Assembly: GCA_018873225.1 (NCBI GenBank)
Contig: JAEILZ010000007.1
Location: 1,922,001 to 1,986,000, forward strand
Direction: 5' to 3'
Origin: [Phialemoniopsis] sp. UDSM-2020
Lineage: Eukaryota > Ascomycota > Sordariomycetes > Thyridiales > Thyridiaceae
DNA: 64,000 nucleotides
The position numbers were made by a program, and so were the translations under genes. This document shows, in pieces, positions 22,901 to 33,594 of this stretch. The first letter of the stretch is position 1. Every line of letters begins with the position of its first letter. The notes beneath the pieces were generated by a model. The model made no database searches, had not been told where the DNA came from, and saw nothing but the letters and a program-made list of their open reading frames with translations.

Positions 22901-24723
22901 TGAATTCAGTAATGGCGACCCCTACCAAGGCTTCACGAGGTATCAAAAAGAAGAACAAAAAGGGAAAGCCTACTCGGGATGCAAGCTCGCCCAGAGACTT
23001 GACTGAGGAAAATACGGGAACTGTGATCCGCCGAAAACCCCAACAGAAAGCCAGCATCATCCCAGCCCAGACCTCTACTGATGATTCCCTCGAAGAGGAC
23101 ATGGGCACTGTTATCCGCCGCAAGGCCAAAGGGCGGCCCACTGTGCTCCCTCAGACGATCACGCCTTCCGATTCTTCTGCTGATGAGAATCTGGGCACGG
23201 TCATCCGACGCAAGCCAAAGGAGCAGTCGAGAACCTTGCCACTGGCATGGAAGCGCGACGAGGCTGGGTCAGTCCCGCCGGCGGTCTCAGCCGTTGAGAG
23301 CGGCTCTGCGAGTGATGTTCTTGGCAAGCACCCTCTTGACACGCCGAAAGACACAAAGGCAGATTCTAAGGCTCACAAGAAGCGCAAGACTGGCAAGACG
23401 GGCTCTCAGATTGCTAGCAACATCTCGCAATGGAGCAAGTCTCCGCACAAGGGGTTGAAGAACACAAGCAATACGCCCATTAGCGATACGACTGCCGGTG
23501 AGCAGAAGGCTAAGGACTTGCCCACCACTGGCTTTTCTTAGAAAGAAGGCCAGGTCAAGGAGCGGTCTAAGCTATCTGAAGGCCATGATGCTTTGCCAGA
23601 TCCCAAGAGCTCGACCCCTTCTCAGGCCACAGCCCCAACTCTCAGAGTCCATGCTGCCGCTACGAGGATGACTTCGCTGCCTAAGGGCTTCGATCCTTTC
23701 CCACGAATGTCATCTTATCACAAGCTCACCCCTACCACGGGATCTCAGACTAGCTCTGTTGCATCTCCCTCGAAGCAGACTGACCCAGCCACTTCTCAGA
23801 CGACTGCAGTGGCCGTGAGCACGCCATCGCCAACCCACAAGATCATTGTCGCCGAGGCAACTCCGCCCTCGACTAGGGAGGCCAGCCCAGCGCCAAACCA
23901 CAAGACTCCCTCGCCTTCTCTAGCCGAAGTGGCTCGTCGAGCAGCAAGCGAGAATGATGCTATATCATCAACCCAGCCAATGCCTGTTGTCTCCAACGCC
24001 CGCCCGAACCTGACGGCCTCCGCGTTGCAATCTCTGGATAAGTCTAGCAAGAACACCCAACTTGATCTGACTAGTTTGAAGAAGCAGGATGCCACCAAGC
24101 TCATCGTGAACACCCCTTCTGAGGCCAAGTCTCGCGAGACATCATACGAGACGGCCAGAACTCATCAGAGCCCGGAGGGCTCGCCGAGTGACGGCAGTCA
24201 GCCTTCGACCTCTTTGGTGCCGGCTGATCAGAAGCAAAAGCTGCGGAATGCTGCTGCCAGGTCGCCCTCGAAACAAGCTAGAGCACCCTTTCAACGCCCC
24301 TTAACCCCATCCGCAAATCTGGGCGGCCAGTACTCGGTTCCGCAGCAGGGCAACACGGCTTCGGCCAAGTCCTCCCCTCCGCGAACTGTAAAGAAGTGGA
24401 ACAGCCCTCCCAAGAACGGAGACACCACGAAGACTACGGTGAACGGCAAGGCGCAGAAGCCGAGCGATGGTCGCGCGAAGCCGTGGGCGAACAACCTGGC
24501 CAAGAAGTACCACGCTCCCGCTTTCAATGCGTCCAACTTCCCGTCCCTGCCGGTCAACAAGGCGCGGGACGTGTCGGACGCTTGCCAGGCGGCAAAGGTG
24601 CACGCTTGGGCTCACCAGAGGAAGAGCAAGGAGGAGGCTCTGAGCCCGACCGAGTCTACGGCCGTGAACACGCCGGCCACGAGCCCGACCAAGACCGAGG
24701 GTTCTGGCAGCGGCAAGGAGTAA
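19983..24723 (+). CDS. Large low-complexity RRM protein with an in-frame TAG
   Basis: Exon 1 is 19983-20772; a 67-nt GTAAGT...CAG intron leads to exon 2 from 20840. The frame then runs to a TAG at 23539-23541 and continues open in the same frame to a TAA at 24723. If a 48-nt GTGAGC...AAAG intron (23498-23545) is spliced, the product is 1541 aa; if TAG is read as a stop, it is 1163 aa. Residues about 60-260 form a folded N-terminal region rich in Trp. An RRM-like domain lies at residues about 650-730 (RCIFVQKFIEG, HFTRFGRVHQVIA, LAMFVYFEEESA), preceded by CYCSRCG. The rest is disordered, with three GTVIRRK repeats before the TAG and Ser/Thr/Pro-rich sequence after it. Probably an RNA-binding protein; I recognise no named orthologue. 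Confidence 0.75.
23017..23214 (+). repeat. Three GTVIRRK repeats in RRM protein
   Basis: The heptapeptide GTVIRRK is encoded at 23017-23037, 23104-23124 and 23194-23214, spaced 87 and 90 nt. Each is preceded by an acidic stretch (TEENT, EEDM, DENL) and followed by a basic one. Codon use differs between copies, so this is a conserved protein repeat rather than a recent DNA duplication. It may be a short linear motif for binding a partner. Confidence 0.8.
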
Positions 24724-25139
24724 TTGGAGGGAGTGAAAGGGGATCAGAGATGCGAGAAGGAGCTGATATAGCGGTTTATTGAAAATTGCTCTGGAAAGAT
24801 GGAGCGTGCAATGCTTCTGCAAGGAGCTGGAAGCATGGAGATGCTCCCCAAGGTTAATGGGTACTAGATTGACATGGCAAAAGGTCTACAGGACTCAAGT
24901 ATGCTTCGGCGATAGATATTAGCTGATCAAAGGTGTATTTCCGTAGAGCTGTATGCTTAATCCATCGATATGGAGAGATCACTGGTCTTACTTCGTGACA
25001 TAACCATTCGCGGATCTTGAGGAGATTTCAGAAAGAAGGCATGCTGAGACTTGCGGTAAAATCGGATTCCGTCTATTCACGGGTATTTTGTACACTTTAT
25101 TTCATGACATGACAAGACAACCAACGCTCTCCATCCTCA
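24724..25139. other. Convergent 3' region
   Basis: The 3' flanks of the RRM gene and the NDUFA2-like gene. No gene or repeat seen. Confidence 0.6.
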
Positions 25140-25611
25140 CTATGCCTCGTTCTTGACCAGAGTCGTTACCGCGTCCTCGATCTGCTTATCCGACAGTCCT
25201 GGTAACACCGTTAGTATATCAGCCTAGAGGTGTCGCCGCCCACATGACTGGCGCATAGGCGACATTCGTACCTTCTAATGACTGGCTCTTCTCGTGACCG
25301 AACTCGTATCTCGCATACACCTTGGGCAGAGTGCCGGCGGCCTCGCGCAGCATGATGGGTACCGTGGGGTTGAACTTCTTCATCGTCGGGTAGGCGCGCG
25401 TAAGGAAGGACCTGTTCGTATGGAGAGCCACGTTAGTCAATTGTCCTCCAGAGTGACCATGTGTCTCCGACGGCATCCAGAGGGTGTGCCGCCGCTCCGT
25501 GTGATGCAAGGATGTCCTGACATACCTCGTGGCAGCGCTGTGCTCGCCGGTCTGGCAGAAGAGGAAGCGGACCTCCTTCAGGGTCTTGGTGAAGGCGTAC
25601 TTGGTCGACAT
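25140..25611 (-). CDS. Complex I accessory subunit, NDUFA2/B8 type (10.5 kDa)
   Basis: Three exons on the minus strand, 25611-25526, 25411-25272 and 25198-25140, give 94 aa. The spliced protein reads MSTKYAFTKTLKEVRFLFCQ, then SAATRSFLTRAYPTMKKFNP, REAAGTLPKVYARYEFGHEK and SLEGLSDKQIEDAV, matching the thioredoxin-fold subunit known as NI8M/NDUFA2 in complex I of the mitochondrial inner membrane. It sits in the matrix arm (N-module) and is structural, not catalytic. There is no classical cleavable presequence, which is normal for this subunit. The last intron carries a textbook branch site (ACTAAC). The gene is divergent from the pyruvate carrier, sharing a 520-bp promoter region. Confidence 0.92.
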
Positions 25612-26131
25612 CGTGGGCGAGGGGGTCTGCCGTGCGCAAGGCTTCGATGTTGGGGGAGGAGGATGTTCTGTCGTCGTTGTTCGGCTCTTTGGGACAAAGT
25701 TCAATTGGCGTACCAGAAGCCGCAGGTGAGCGCACAGACCAGCCGCCGGCTCCCTGTAAAATTTAGCCCACTCAGAGCTCGCCAATTTGCACTCGGTCTG
25801 TCTGCCAGTACAGTGACGCAGCAGTGCACGGGCCATTTGGAATCTGCTCCCGTATCTTATCGACCGTTACCCGTTCTTGCCGTTCTCAACCGCCCAAATC
25901 GCGCTCTGTGACTCGCTGTGCGACCCAATCCTTTATCTCCGAAATAGCTTGGGGGAAAGTCCAACATTTTCCCTCCACCATCGGACCCCGAAAGCGACGA
26001 CCTCAACCACCATCACTGTTTGAGTCAACTTTTCAATCGGCCAAACACCCACTCCACTCCTTTTTCTTTCTTCTTCTTTTCTCTTACCGTGGGCTACGAC
26101 AACCGCAGAGAAACACTTAAACAGAGATAAA
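25612..26131. promoter_or_regulatory. Bidirectional promoter, NDUFA2-like / MPC
   Basis: A 520-bp region between the two start codons of divergent mitochondrial genes. It holds a CCAAT box near 25924-25928 and a long pyrimidine tract (about 26055-26090) just before the MPC start. CCAAT is bound by the HAP/CBC complex, which controls respiratory genes in fungi, so shared regulation is plausible but not shown. Confidence 0.5.
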
Positions 26132-26744
26132 ATGGCCCCGTCAGCAACCTTTGCCCGTGCGGCCTTCCGCCAGGCCACCTTCGCCTCCCAGGCCCGCGCC
26201 GCCTTCGGCCGCACCTACGGCTTCCAGTTCCGCAACGCTGCCGGCCGCCGCTTCCAGAGCACTGCCGCCCCCGAGGCCGAGGCCCAGGCTCAGAGCTGGT
26301 TCAAGCGCATGTGGGAAAGCCCTATCGGCCTCAAGACCGTCCACTTCTGGTGAGTAACAAGATAGATAGTCCCTCTTGGTGATGGGGCAATGTATGTAAC
26401 AAAGAGACCTGGACACTGACAATGCGCGCCATTATCGCAGGGCACCCGTCATGAAGTGGGCTCTCGTCATCGCCGGCATCTCGGACCTCGGCCGCCCCGC
26501 CGAGAAGCTGTCGGCCACCCAGAACGCCGCCCTCACGGCCACGGGCCTCATCTGGACGAGGTGGTGCCTCATCATCAAGCCCAAGAACTACCTGCTCGCC
26601 GCCGTCAACTTCTTCCTCGGCATCGTCGGCGTCGTCCAGTGCACCCGCATCTTCATGTGGCACCAGTCCCAGAAGGGCCAGCCCGCCCTGCCCGAGAGCG
26701 TCGAGGAGGTCAAGGAGGAGGTCAAGCAGGCTGTCAAGGCTTAA
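26132..26744 (+). CDS. MPC2: Mitochondrial pyruvate carrier subunit (MPC2/3 type)
   Basis: Two exons, 26132-26349 and 26441-26744, give 173 aa. The first 47 residues are Ala, Arg and Phe rich with no acid before residue 49: a mitochondrial presequence. The mature part has the MPC signature: SPIGLKTVHFWAPVMKWALV, then AGISDLGRPAEKLSATQNAA and GLIWTRWCLIIKPKNYLLAA, with three hydrophobic helices. It forms a heterodimer with MPC1 in the inner membrane and imports pyruvate into the matrix. The HFWAP motif spans the splice, which fixes the model. Length and the longer N-terminus point to the MPC2/3 branch and not MPC1. Confidence 0.92.
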
Positions 26745-27533
26745 AGGGAGGATTCTCGTGCCACAAGGCGAGATTGGAGGGCGAGAACGTTTGTTTAAAT
26801 GGTATTGTCTACTGAGCACCCAGAATTCACGGGCGTGAGATGACGACCATACGCTGCTTTTTTTGATACGAAATTCGGGATGCAAGGATCGGCAATGCTC
26901 ACAAGGCGAGTTTTCATTGTCGCTCGCCTACTCCTGAACCATTCAAGGGATTCCTGGGACCGAAAACCCGAACAGGCACCGAGGAACGGGAAGGTAAACG
27001 TCCTGTACATTATTCACGCTTTTTGCTACAAACGGGGCTTCATCACGCATGCTTCTCATGCATCATGCTGGAAATGGGATAGACGATCAGAAGCAAAAGA
27101 ACATTAAAAGACGCATATATTGTTTTGCCAAGTGATTTATTATTCGCGTTACGGAAAGGAAACTTGTCTTGGAACTCCGTTTGCATGGTTTTCAAGCCGT
27201 GATATATCCCCTGCAAAGCCTTCCCTGTATGTAAAAAGCAGCGGCAGTAATGTCTACGACTTGTGTGTTCGTCGTGTGTAATGATACAGTGGCCACCCAG
27301 CCCTCCGCCTCGGCCATGTTCGCATTGGCATCATCTCTATGTTCTCATTAGATCGCCTCTCCCCCTTAGTTGATTACAAAGTAGACATCCCGCGTCTCAG
27401 GAAGGCCAGCCTGAGTGGACGGGATTAGATATATTTCATGTATTATCGGATCGCTTGTTCGTTCTTCTCCGCGCATAGAGTATGATCGGTGTAAAGCAGT
27501 CGGCTAGGAGCAGTACCGCCGTGGTGAAGCTTC
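26745..27533. other. Convergent 3' region
   Basis: The 3' flanks of MPC (+) and the Skt5-like gene (-). Moderately AT-rich, no gene or RNA seen. Confidence 0.55.
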
Positions 27534-30494
27534 TCACATCACCACGCACTCTCCTTCCTGCTGCCTTCCGATCTTGCTGCGCGATATTCGCTCTCGCTGC
27601 CTGGGGCCGTTCTTACCGGACCGCTTCAGGTCTTCGAGGCGCTCGCGAGCTTTGGGGAAATCTTGCGCTGTAATTTGTGTAAGCCATTACAACTACCAGA
27701 GGGCGAGAAGATGGGATGAAAACAGAGAACTTACCAGCAGCTCTCCAGTACCACCTCTTGGCGTCCTCGAGGTTGGCCGGGACGCCGATGCCCACCTCCG
27801 TAAAGTATCCCATCGCATACTCGGCCTTGGCCAAACCCGCCATGGCGGCCTTCCGCGCCCACAGGTAAGCCTCCGTGTCGCTCTGCTGCAGCACACCTTC
27901 GCTACCCGTCAGGTACCATCCGCTGAGCGCCAGTTCGGACTGATGCTCCTCCTGCATCGCCGCCTTGGAGTACCACATAATCGACAGCCTGGGGTCGATG
28001 GGGCAGCCCATCAGTCCATACTCGTAAGCGCAGCCCAGACGGAACTGGCTGAACTTGTAGCCAAGCTCTGCCGCCTGCTGGAACAGCTCAAAGGCGTAAG
28101 CCTCGTCTCTGAGGTAAGCATCGTTGGGCTGTGCACTCTCGTACAACAATCCCAGCTCATGAAGCGCGTGTGGGTTCTCGGCATCTGCACGCTCCGCAGC
28201 CCGCTTCAGCCAGCTGACTGCCTCGCGCGGGTTCTTAGGCTGGCCGAGCAAGCCCTTGAGAAGTATCATACCGACCTTGTACATAGCTGGAGTGTCGCCC
28301 AAGGTGGCGGCGCGCTTGTACCACTGAATGGCCTTGAGGGGATCCTTGCGGGTGCCGCCACCTTCCTCGTTGCCAATCTCACAGCACACGGCAGTGCGGT
28401 ACGCCGCTGCAGCGTTTCCGAGCTTAGCGGCGGACTGGTACCACGTGAAAGCTTCCTTGTTATCAGGTTCCTGGCCACCAAACACTCCTCTTCCTAGACA
28501 ATCAGCCATGAAGAACATGGCATCGGCGTTCTGGGCATTGGCTAGCTTCTTCAAAATCTTGTGCGCGTCCATAGCGTATCGCTCTCGAGCTTTGCCTCGT
28601 GCCCGAGGATCGGGCATAGACGGAGCCAAGACGTCCATCGCCTCAATGAGTTTTTTGGCCAGGAGAAGCGCTGACTCTTGATCGTTCGGGTCAGCCTTGA
28701 TGACGTTTCTGAGCCTCTCGAGCAGATCTGGGGTGCATGGGTGCTGTGTCTCGGGACGGGGCTTTGCCGTTGGAGCTTGCTGTGCGGGCGGTACTGCGGG
28801 CATGCCACCAGCCGGAGGTGTATTACCTGTGTAATTCCTCACAGGGGCTGGCTTGTTAGGCATCTGACTGACAAGCGAGTTGGGCATCAGACCCGGGCGT
28901 ACAGGCGCCGGGTGCGCAGGCAGAGAGTCGGGACCACCGGACCGGCTTGAAGCACCGCTGTGTTGCCTTATAGGAGCTGGCCCGCTAGGCAAACCCGGAG
29001 CCGTCGGTCTTCTTGCCTGAGGATAACCCTGCTGTTGGTAGCCATTTGGCATGGGCGGCGCGTCGGATGCCATCTCAAATACTGCTTGCTGGGACTGCCT
29101 GAGATCTGGTTGTGATTTCGTCTTGTTCAGCTCAGGCTGACGGTTCGGGCCGCGCTGTGGTTGTCCCGGGCCTCCTTGTTGCATATGCTGGTCGAATGAG
29201 CTTCTCGGCCCTTGCTGCGACATGGCGTCGAAGTCGGGTACGGCTGTCGATGCTTCTGATGGGCGACTTTGGTGGTATTGAGAATTGGCACCACTAGCAT
29301 CGCCATAGGAATCGTAAAGGTCATAATTGTCGAACGAGGCCGGTCTCTGCTGCTGATCGTATCCTTGTGCTGATGGTCCGTTGCCGTAATGAGGTTCCTG
29401 AAACGATGGTGCCCCTCCAATCGGAGGATAGGCTCTTTGCTGAGGCTGCTGCCGCGTGCCTTGAGCGGTGGAAGGCCGCGGCGGCATGTTTCGACCGATA
29501 GGCCCATTGTAAGGAGCACTGTCTCCGCGTGGCGACGGGCCTTGGCTTCTCATGGGGTCCAATGTGGGCATAGTCATTGTCCGGCCTGGCGGTCCAAACC
29601 CATCATCCGGGTAGTCTCGAGGTGGCCCATAACCCTGATCAAAACTCTGAGCTCGGTCTGGCTGTGCATAATTGTCCTGGGTGTATCCTCGCTGGGGCGG
29701 TCCTCGCTGGCCGTAGCCAGGGCCTGGAGGACCCATTGGGCCGCGCTGTGGCGGCGGACCATTGTGCCTGGGTCCTCTTCCCGAGATATCTAAACCTGAC
29801 ATCTGATCTAAAATTTGACCCTCTTGATCAAGGTCTGTCTTACGGTTTTGACCTGGAAACGTGGGGAATGGGCTACCCCCGAAGCCAGCGTCTTGCGGAC
29901 TCATGGGATCTTGCATGGCTCCTCTGCCCCGATGCACTTGGTTGGGTCAGCCGAAAAGTCCGCATGCATACCAATTACAAGATTCTACTTACTGGTCGGA
30001 TCCGAGTTGACGGACCTGTCGAGGGGGGCTCCACGACCACGGCCGCCAGGAGGGCCATTGGGGTAGCCTCCCCTACCTGGACCTGGAGGCCCTTGTCGTG
30101 GAGGATATGGTCCACGTCCCCCATCGCCTGTCATCTGCCTCGGAGGAGGTCCTCTCTGATTTGGCGGAGGTCTGCCTCTACCGCCGCCATTGGAGCCCGG
30201 GCCGGGATAATCTTGTGGCAGGTATTGCTGATTCTGGGGTCCTTGTCTGTAGTTCATGTCGTCGTACTGGCGATCGTAGCCTTGGCTGTAGTCGCTGCCT
30301 CCCCCATTTCCGCCATAATCATCATATCCATAGCCGTAGTCGTCTTGGTACTGATCGTACTGCTGCGGCGCATTGTACTGTTGTGGGGGTCCTCGTTGAG
30401 GTGCCGGAGGATAGTGGCGTTGCGGGGGAGGCCTCGGAGCGGCCGGGCCATTGTATGGCCTTTGCTGCTGCTGTTGGTATCCGTCGTACGCCAT
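27534..30494 (-). CDS. Chitin synthase activator, Skt5/Chs4-like Sel1-repeat protein
   Basis: Three exons on the minus strand, 30494-29993, 29936-27735 and 27667-27534, give 945 aa. The first 560 residues are a disordered Gln/Pro/Gly/Tyr-rich region with many RGPP and QQYD-type repeats. From about residue 566 (CTPDLLERLRNVIKADPND) a helical domain starts, followed at about 635-900 by six or seven Sel1-type repeats, for example AFTWYQSAAKLGN, AIQWYKRAATLGD and EAYLWARKAAMAG. The last exon encodes a basic tail ending in Cys-Val-Val-Met, a CAAX farnesylation box equal in type to that of yeast Skt5. Such proteins activate class IV chitin synthase (Chs3) and bring it to sites of wall growth and septation. 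The gene is rich in CAG/CCA codons, giving long shadow frames on the other strand. Confidence 0.88.
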
Positions 30495-31629
30495 GTTGGT
30501 CGATTTTAAACGTCAGGGTGAGGTGCTACTTGACCCGGTATCCTTGGTTCCGGGTCGTGATGGGTGAGGAAAGCACACAGTGCTTCCTAGGGTGCCCGCA
30601 AAATACCCAGTGGGTGGTGGGATCGCGGTTCCTGGTGCAAGCAATGGCGCAAGTAAGAGCTTCTCGTATGGCCCTGAGAAAATGGCAGCCAAGAAGGAAT
30701 GAGGCAAAAACAAAGATCGTCAAAAAGCTTCCGAGGCGGAACAAAGTTAGCGCATTGCGAACTGTCACCGAAGGGGTCGTTTCGCCTTGGTGTTGATCGA
30801 CGGTTTCGGCAGGGCTGCTTCACAACGGCGCGCTTCCACTACAGTGGGACTCGAGTTGCTTTTTCCGTCTCAAAGGGAATGTGTCTCTGCTGCCGGGTCC
30901 CGTTGTGTCGGGATCTAAGGAACGAAAAGGGAACGGTTGGTAGAAGAGTCTGTATGGGAAAAGGTAAGAGGTGTAGGATCGAGGATCAGAGGTGAAGGCG
31001 CACACGGCGGATTTGAAAGGAGTGTAGAAGCAGAGGATGCTGGATCCTAAGACCGGGTCCGGCACGCGCAAAAGAGCAGACGATCGTACTGCAGACAAAT
31101 CAGTGGCTTGAGGTGCGGTGCAGGAGGGGCGGGCAGCGTGCAACAGCCATGAAAAGAGGGTCAGCAAGCTTTTGTCTACAAGCAGCTAGCACACTAGGGC
31201 CCAGATGTGGGGGAGAAGGGGGTCACTGGGGGGCTCGTCTTCGGGGCCATTTGGGGGTCTTTCAGTGGTGGCACTGGCACGACTGGGTGGCTCGCCCCCC
31301 CTTTTAGCGGCCCTGTCAGGGAGCTTGGTTCCAGGGCCAGGGCTTTGTTGGCTCGGCATCGGGGAATGTGCTGGATCAATGATGCATTGTTGGCTGGAAG
31401 TGGTGCAAAAAAAGCTGGGGTAGGCCGGACTGGAGAGAATGCCATTGAATTCCAGCCACTCTAGGACTCGCTCTCTGGCGTCACCAGGGGGAAAAAGTGA
31501 CCTCAAAAGGCTTGATCAAAATACCACTTTATGGCTTTAGGGCTGGGTCCGGAGTTTGGACTCACTCTGTACGTAACAATGCTGTAGTGGGTGGTGCATG
31601 TATATCCACTGAACAAGGTCGGCTAACTT

Positions 31630-31661
31630 TACGGAGTACCTACCTGCCGGCTTACTCCGTA
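31630..31661. repeat. Inverted repeat TACGGAGTA / TACTCCGTA
   Basis: TACGGAGTA at 31630-31638 and its exact reverse complement at 31653-31661 are separated by 14 bases. It could form a hairpin in RNA or DNA, or be the paired end of a short mobile remnant. Similar ACGGAGTA words are scattered in several Sordariomycete genomes. Confidence 0.7.
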
Positions 31662-32316
31662 CGATACCGTACCAGACCCTCGCCTACTGACTTTAGGTAC
31701 TCGCGCTGCTTCCGGAACCCTCGTGTCCTATACGATGGGCATAAGATCGCCTGTGATTCATGCTTGGCGACCGTCCGAGAGCATCAGTCGAGCATTCCGG
31801 GAAATGGAAGGGAGGCCTTCCTTCATTTGTTTCGGGCGCATTGCACTCGCCTTGACATCCTGTCCTCCCAGCATCATCCGTCCCAGAGCGCTGTATCAGA
31901 CCAAGCGAGACCGGGACCTTGATTGGTGCCGACCCTGTCTCCGACAAGCCTTGGAGCCCCTCATTCAGGGGTCTAAACGTGCCCTGCAGGGGATCACCTG
32001 GCCCGGATCGCTGTCCTTCCCGTCATTAGAGCCTTAGCAAGCGACGTACCTGCAGAAAAGGGTTGCCGCCAAGTGCCGGGATCGCGCTTCTTGGACACTG
32101 CTGAACCCACTGGGTGCATCTTCGCGTTGCAGCAATAATCTGACATGGAACTGCATTTTCACAATACTACTCAAGCCCAAGCGCCGCGAAGCCGCCGAAA
32201 CCTGGTTAAAGCCGCATTGTTTCTTTTCTTCCCAACCCAACGTACAGATGTTTAGTCTTGAACTGAACATCCCGTGCTGCGTCTAGTTCGTCTTGAGCAG
32301 ACGTCGGGTTCCGAAA

Positions 32317-32395
32317 TACCTACCTCCATGTACCTACCTCCATGTACCTACCTCCATGTACCTACCTCCATGTACCTACCTCCATGTACCTACCT
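32317..32395 (+). repeat. 14-bp tandem repeat (minisatellite)
   Basis: Five perfect copies of TACCTACCTCCATG run from 32317 to 32386, followed by a 9-base partial copy to 32395. Perfect identity suggests recent expansion by slippage. It lies about 690 bases upstream of the Cbp4 start. Confidence 0.95.
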
Positions 32396-33084
32396 ACTCT
32401 GCATGTAAGGCTGTGAGCCCTCCTCTCAAAAATTCAGTTCAAGCTCCGCCAACGGCCCTTGCCCACTTAAACTTGCCACCGTCAAGATGATCTACAACGA
32501 CATGTGGCTCTCTAACATAATGGAGGCCTCGAGTCGAAAGCGCGCGTGATGCTTTGACGTCGATAATCCACACAGCGGTGTAAACGGCGTTGGCGGGTTG
32601 TGGAGGGACTGTGGCTGAGCACGAGGCCTCATGTACGAGAGGTAGCTTTCTGGTTTGTATGGGTCCGGAGAACACCGAATATCGTCATTGGACTTGGCGG
32701 ACCAGATTTACAAGTTGGAGTAATATGCCCTAGAAGACATACATGGATATCAATCTTCAAGTCAAAACGAACTCGAATAATTTACCTAATTCAAGTAAAG
32801 TTGTATGTTGTCGTTGGTGAACATGAGGATGGCAGATTGTGAGAGCAGACCTTGGGTCCTGTTGGTGTTGGCTCGAGCGGCAGTGCCGGACCAATTGCAT
32901 GACGTCCATTTAATTCTGCCGTGCCACGCCGCCTCAAGTTCCTTGAGCTTCAATCGATGAGGTAGTCGACTCCAAGCTCGCGATAGCTAGCCATATTCCA
33001 CCAAATATTCTACTCAATCCCCATTTCCGCAGGGATTTGAGCACGGTCTATACGTATGCATTGATTGTGCGAGCGGTGACTATC

Positions 33085-33594
33085 ATGGCGCCCAAACCGA
33101 CGAATTGGGGCCTCTGGGCCAAGATGATCGGCGGGTAAGTTTGCGCTTCACCCTCACCAAGGTGTCCTGAGCCTTGCGGTCCTTTCGAAAAGGTCGATAC
33201 TAAGACGTTACGAATCTCAGTGGAGCTCTCCTCTGTGTAGGAGGGCCTGCTTTGACCTATTACGTGATGCCGACGGATGAGGAGCTTTTCCAGAGGTACA
33301 ACCCGGAGCTGAAGAAGAGGAGTCTTGAGCGGAGATACGAGACGGAAAAAGGATTCGACGACTTTGTCAACAGGCTCAAGGAGCAATCAAAATCAAACAA
33401 GTCAAGTAAGCAATCTTTATCGACCAAGGCATTATTGTGTGTGCTGATCAGTTCGTGCAGTATGGGTTGTCCAAAAGGAAGAAGCCCGCAAAGAGAAGCA
33501 GGCCAGCATTGAGGAGAGCTTAAGGCTTGCAGCAGAGACAAAGGCCAGGAGAGAGGAGGTGAGGAGAGAGGCCGGCCTGGGACGCAAGGAATGA
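33085..33594 (+). CDS. CBP4: Cytochrome bc1 complex assembly factor Cbp4
   Basis: Three exons, 33085-33134, 33221-33405 and 33461-33594, give 122 aa. The spliced N-terminus [20 protein letters not shown] runs into a hydrophobic segment (residues about 13-33) and then [20 protein letters not shown] and [14 protein letters not shown], the Cbp4 signature. A highly charged coiled-coil tail follows ([16 protein letters not shown]). Cbp4 is a small inner-membrane protein that binds newly made cytochrome b and helps assemble respiratory complex III. The third exon begins inside IWVVQKEE, a conserved stretch, supporting the splice sites. Length fits the fungal family. Confidence 0.9.

Larger units (their letters stand above)
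30495..33084. other. Gene-free region with repeats
   Basis: About 2.6 kb without a supportable gene. The first 700 bases lie upstream of the Skt5-like gene and would hold its promoter and leader. Short frames (for example 31186-31506 minus, 31723-32037 plus) have no domain. The region includes an inverted repeat at 31630-31661 and a tandem repeat at 32317-32395, both listed separately. The part from 32500 to 33000 is likely the Cbp4 promoter. Confidence 0.5.

Noticed and set aside
27574..28497. A 307-codon plus-strand frame across the Skt5-like gene
   Set aside because: It lies opposite the Sel1 repeats; the minus strand carries the recognisable protein.
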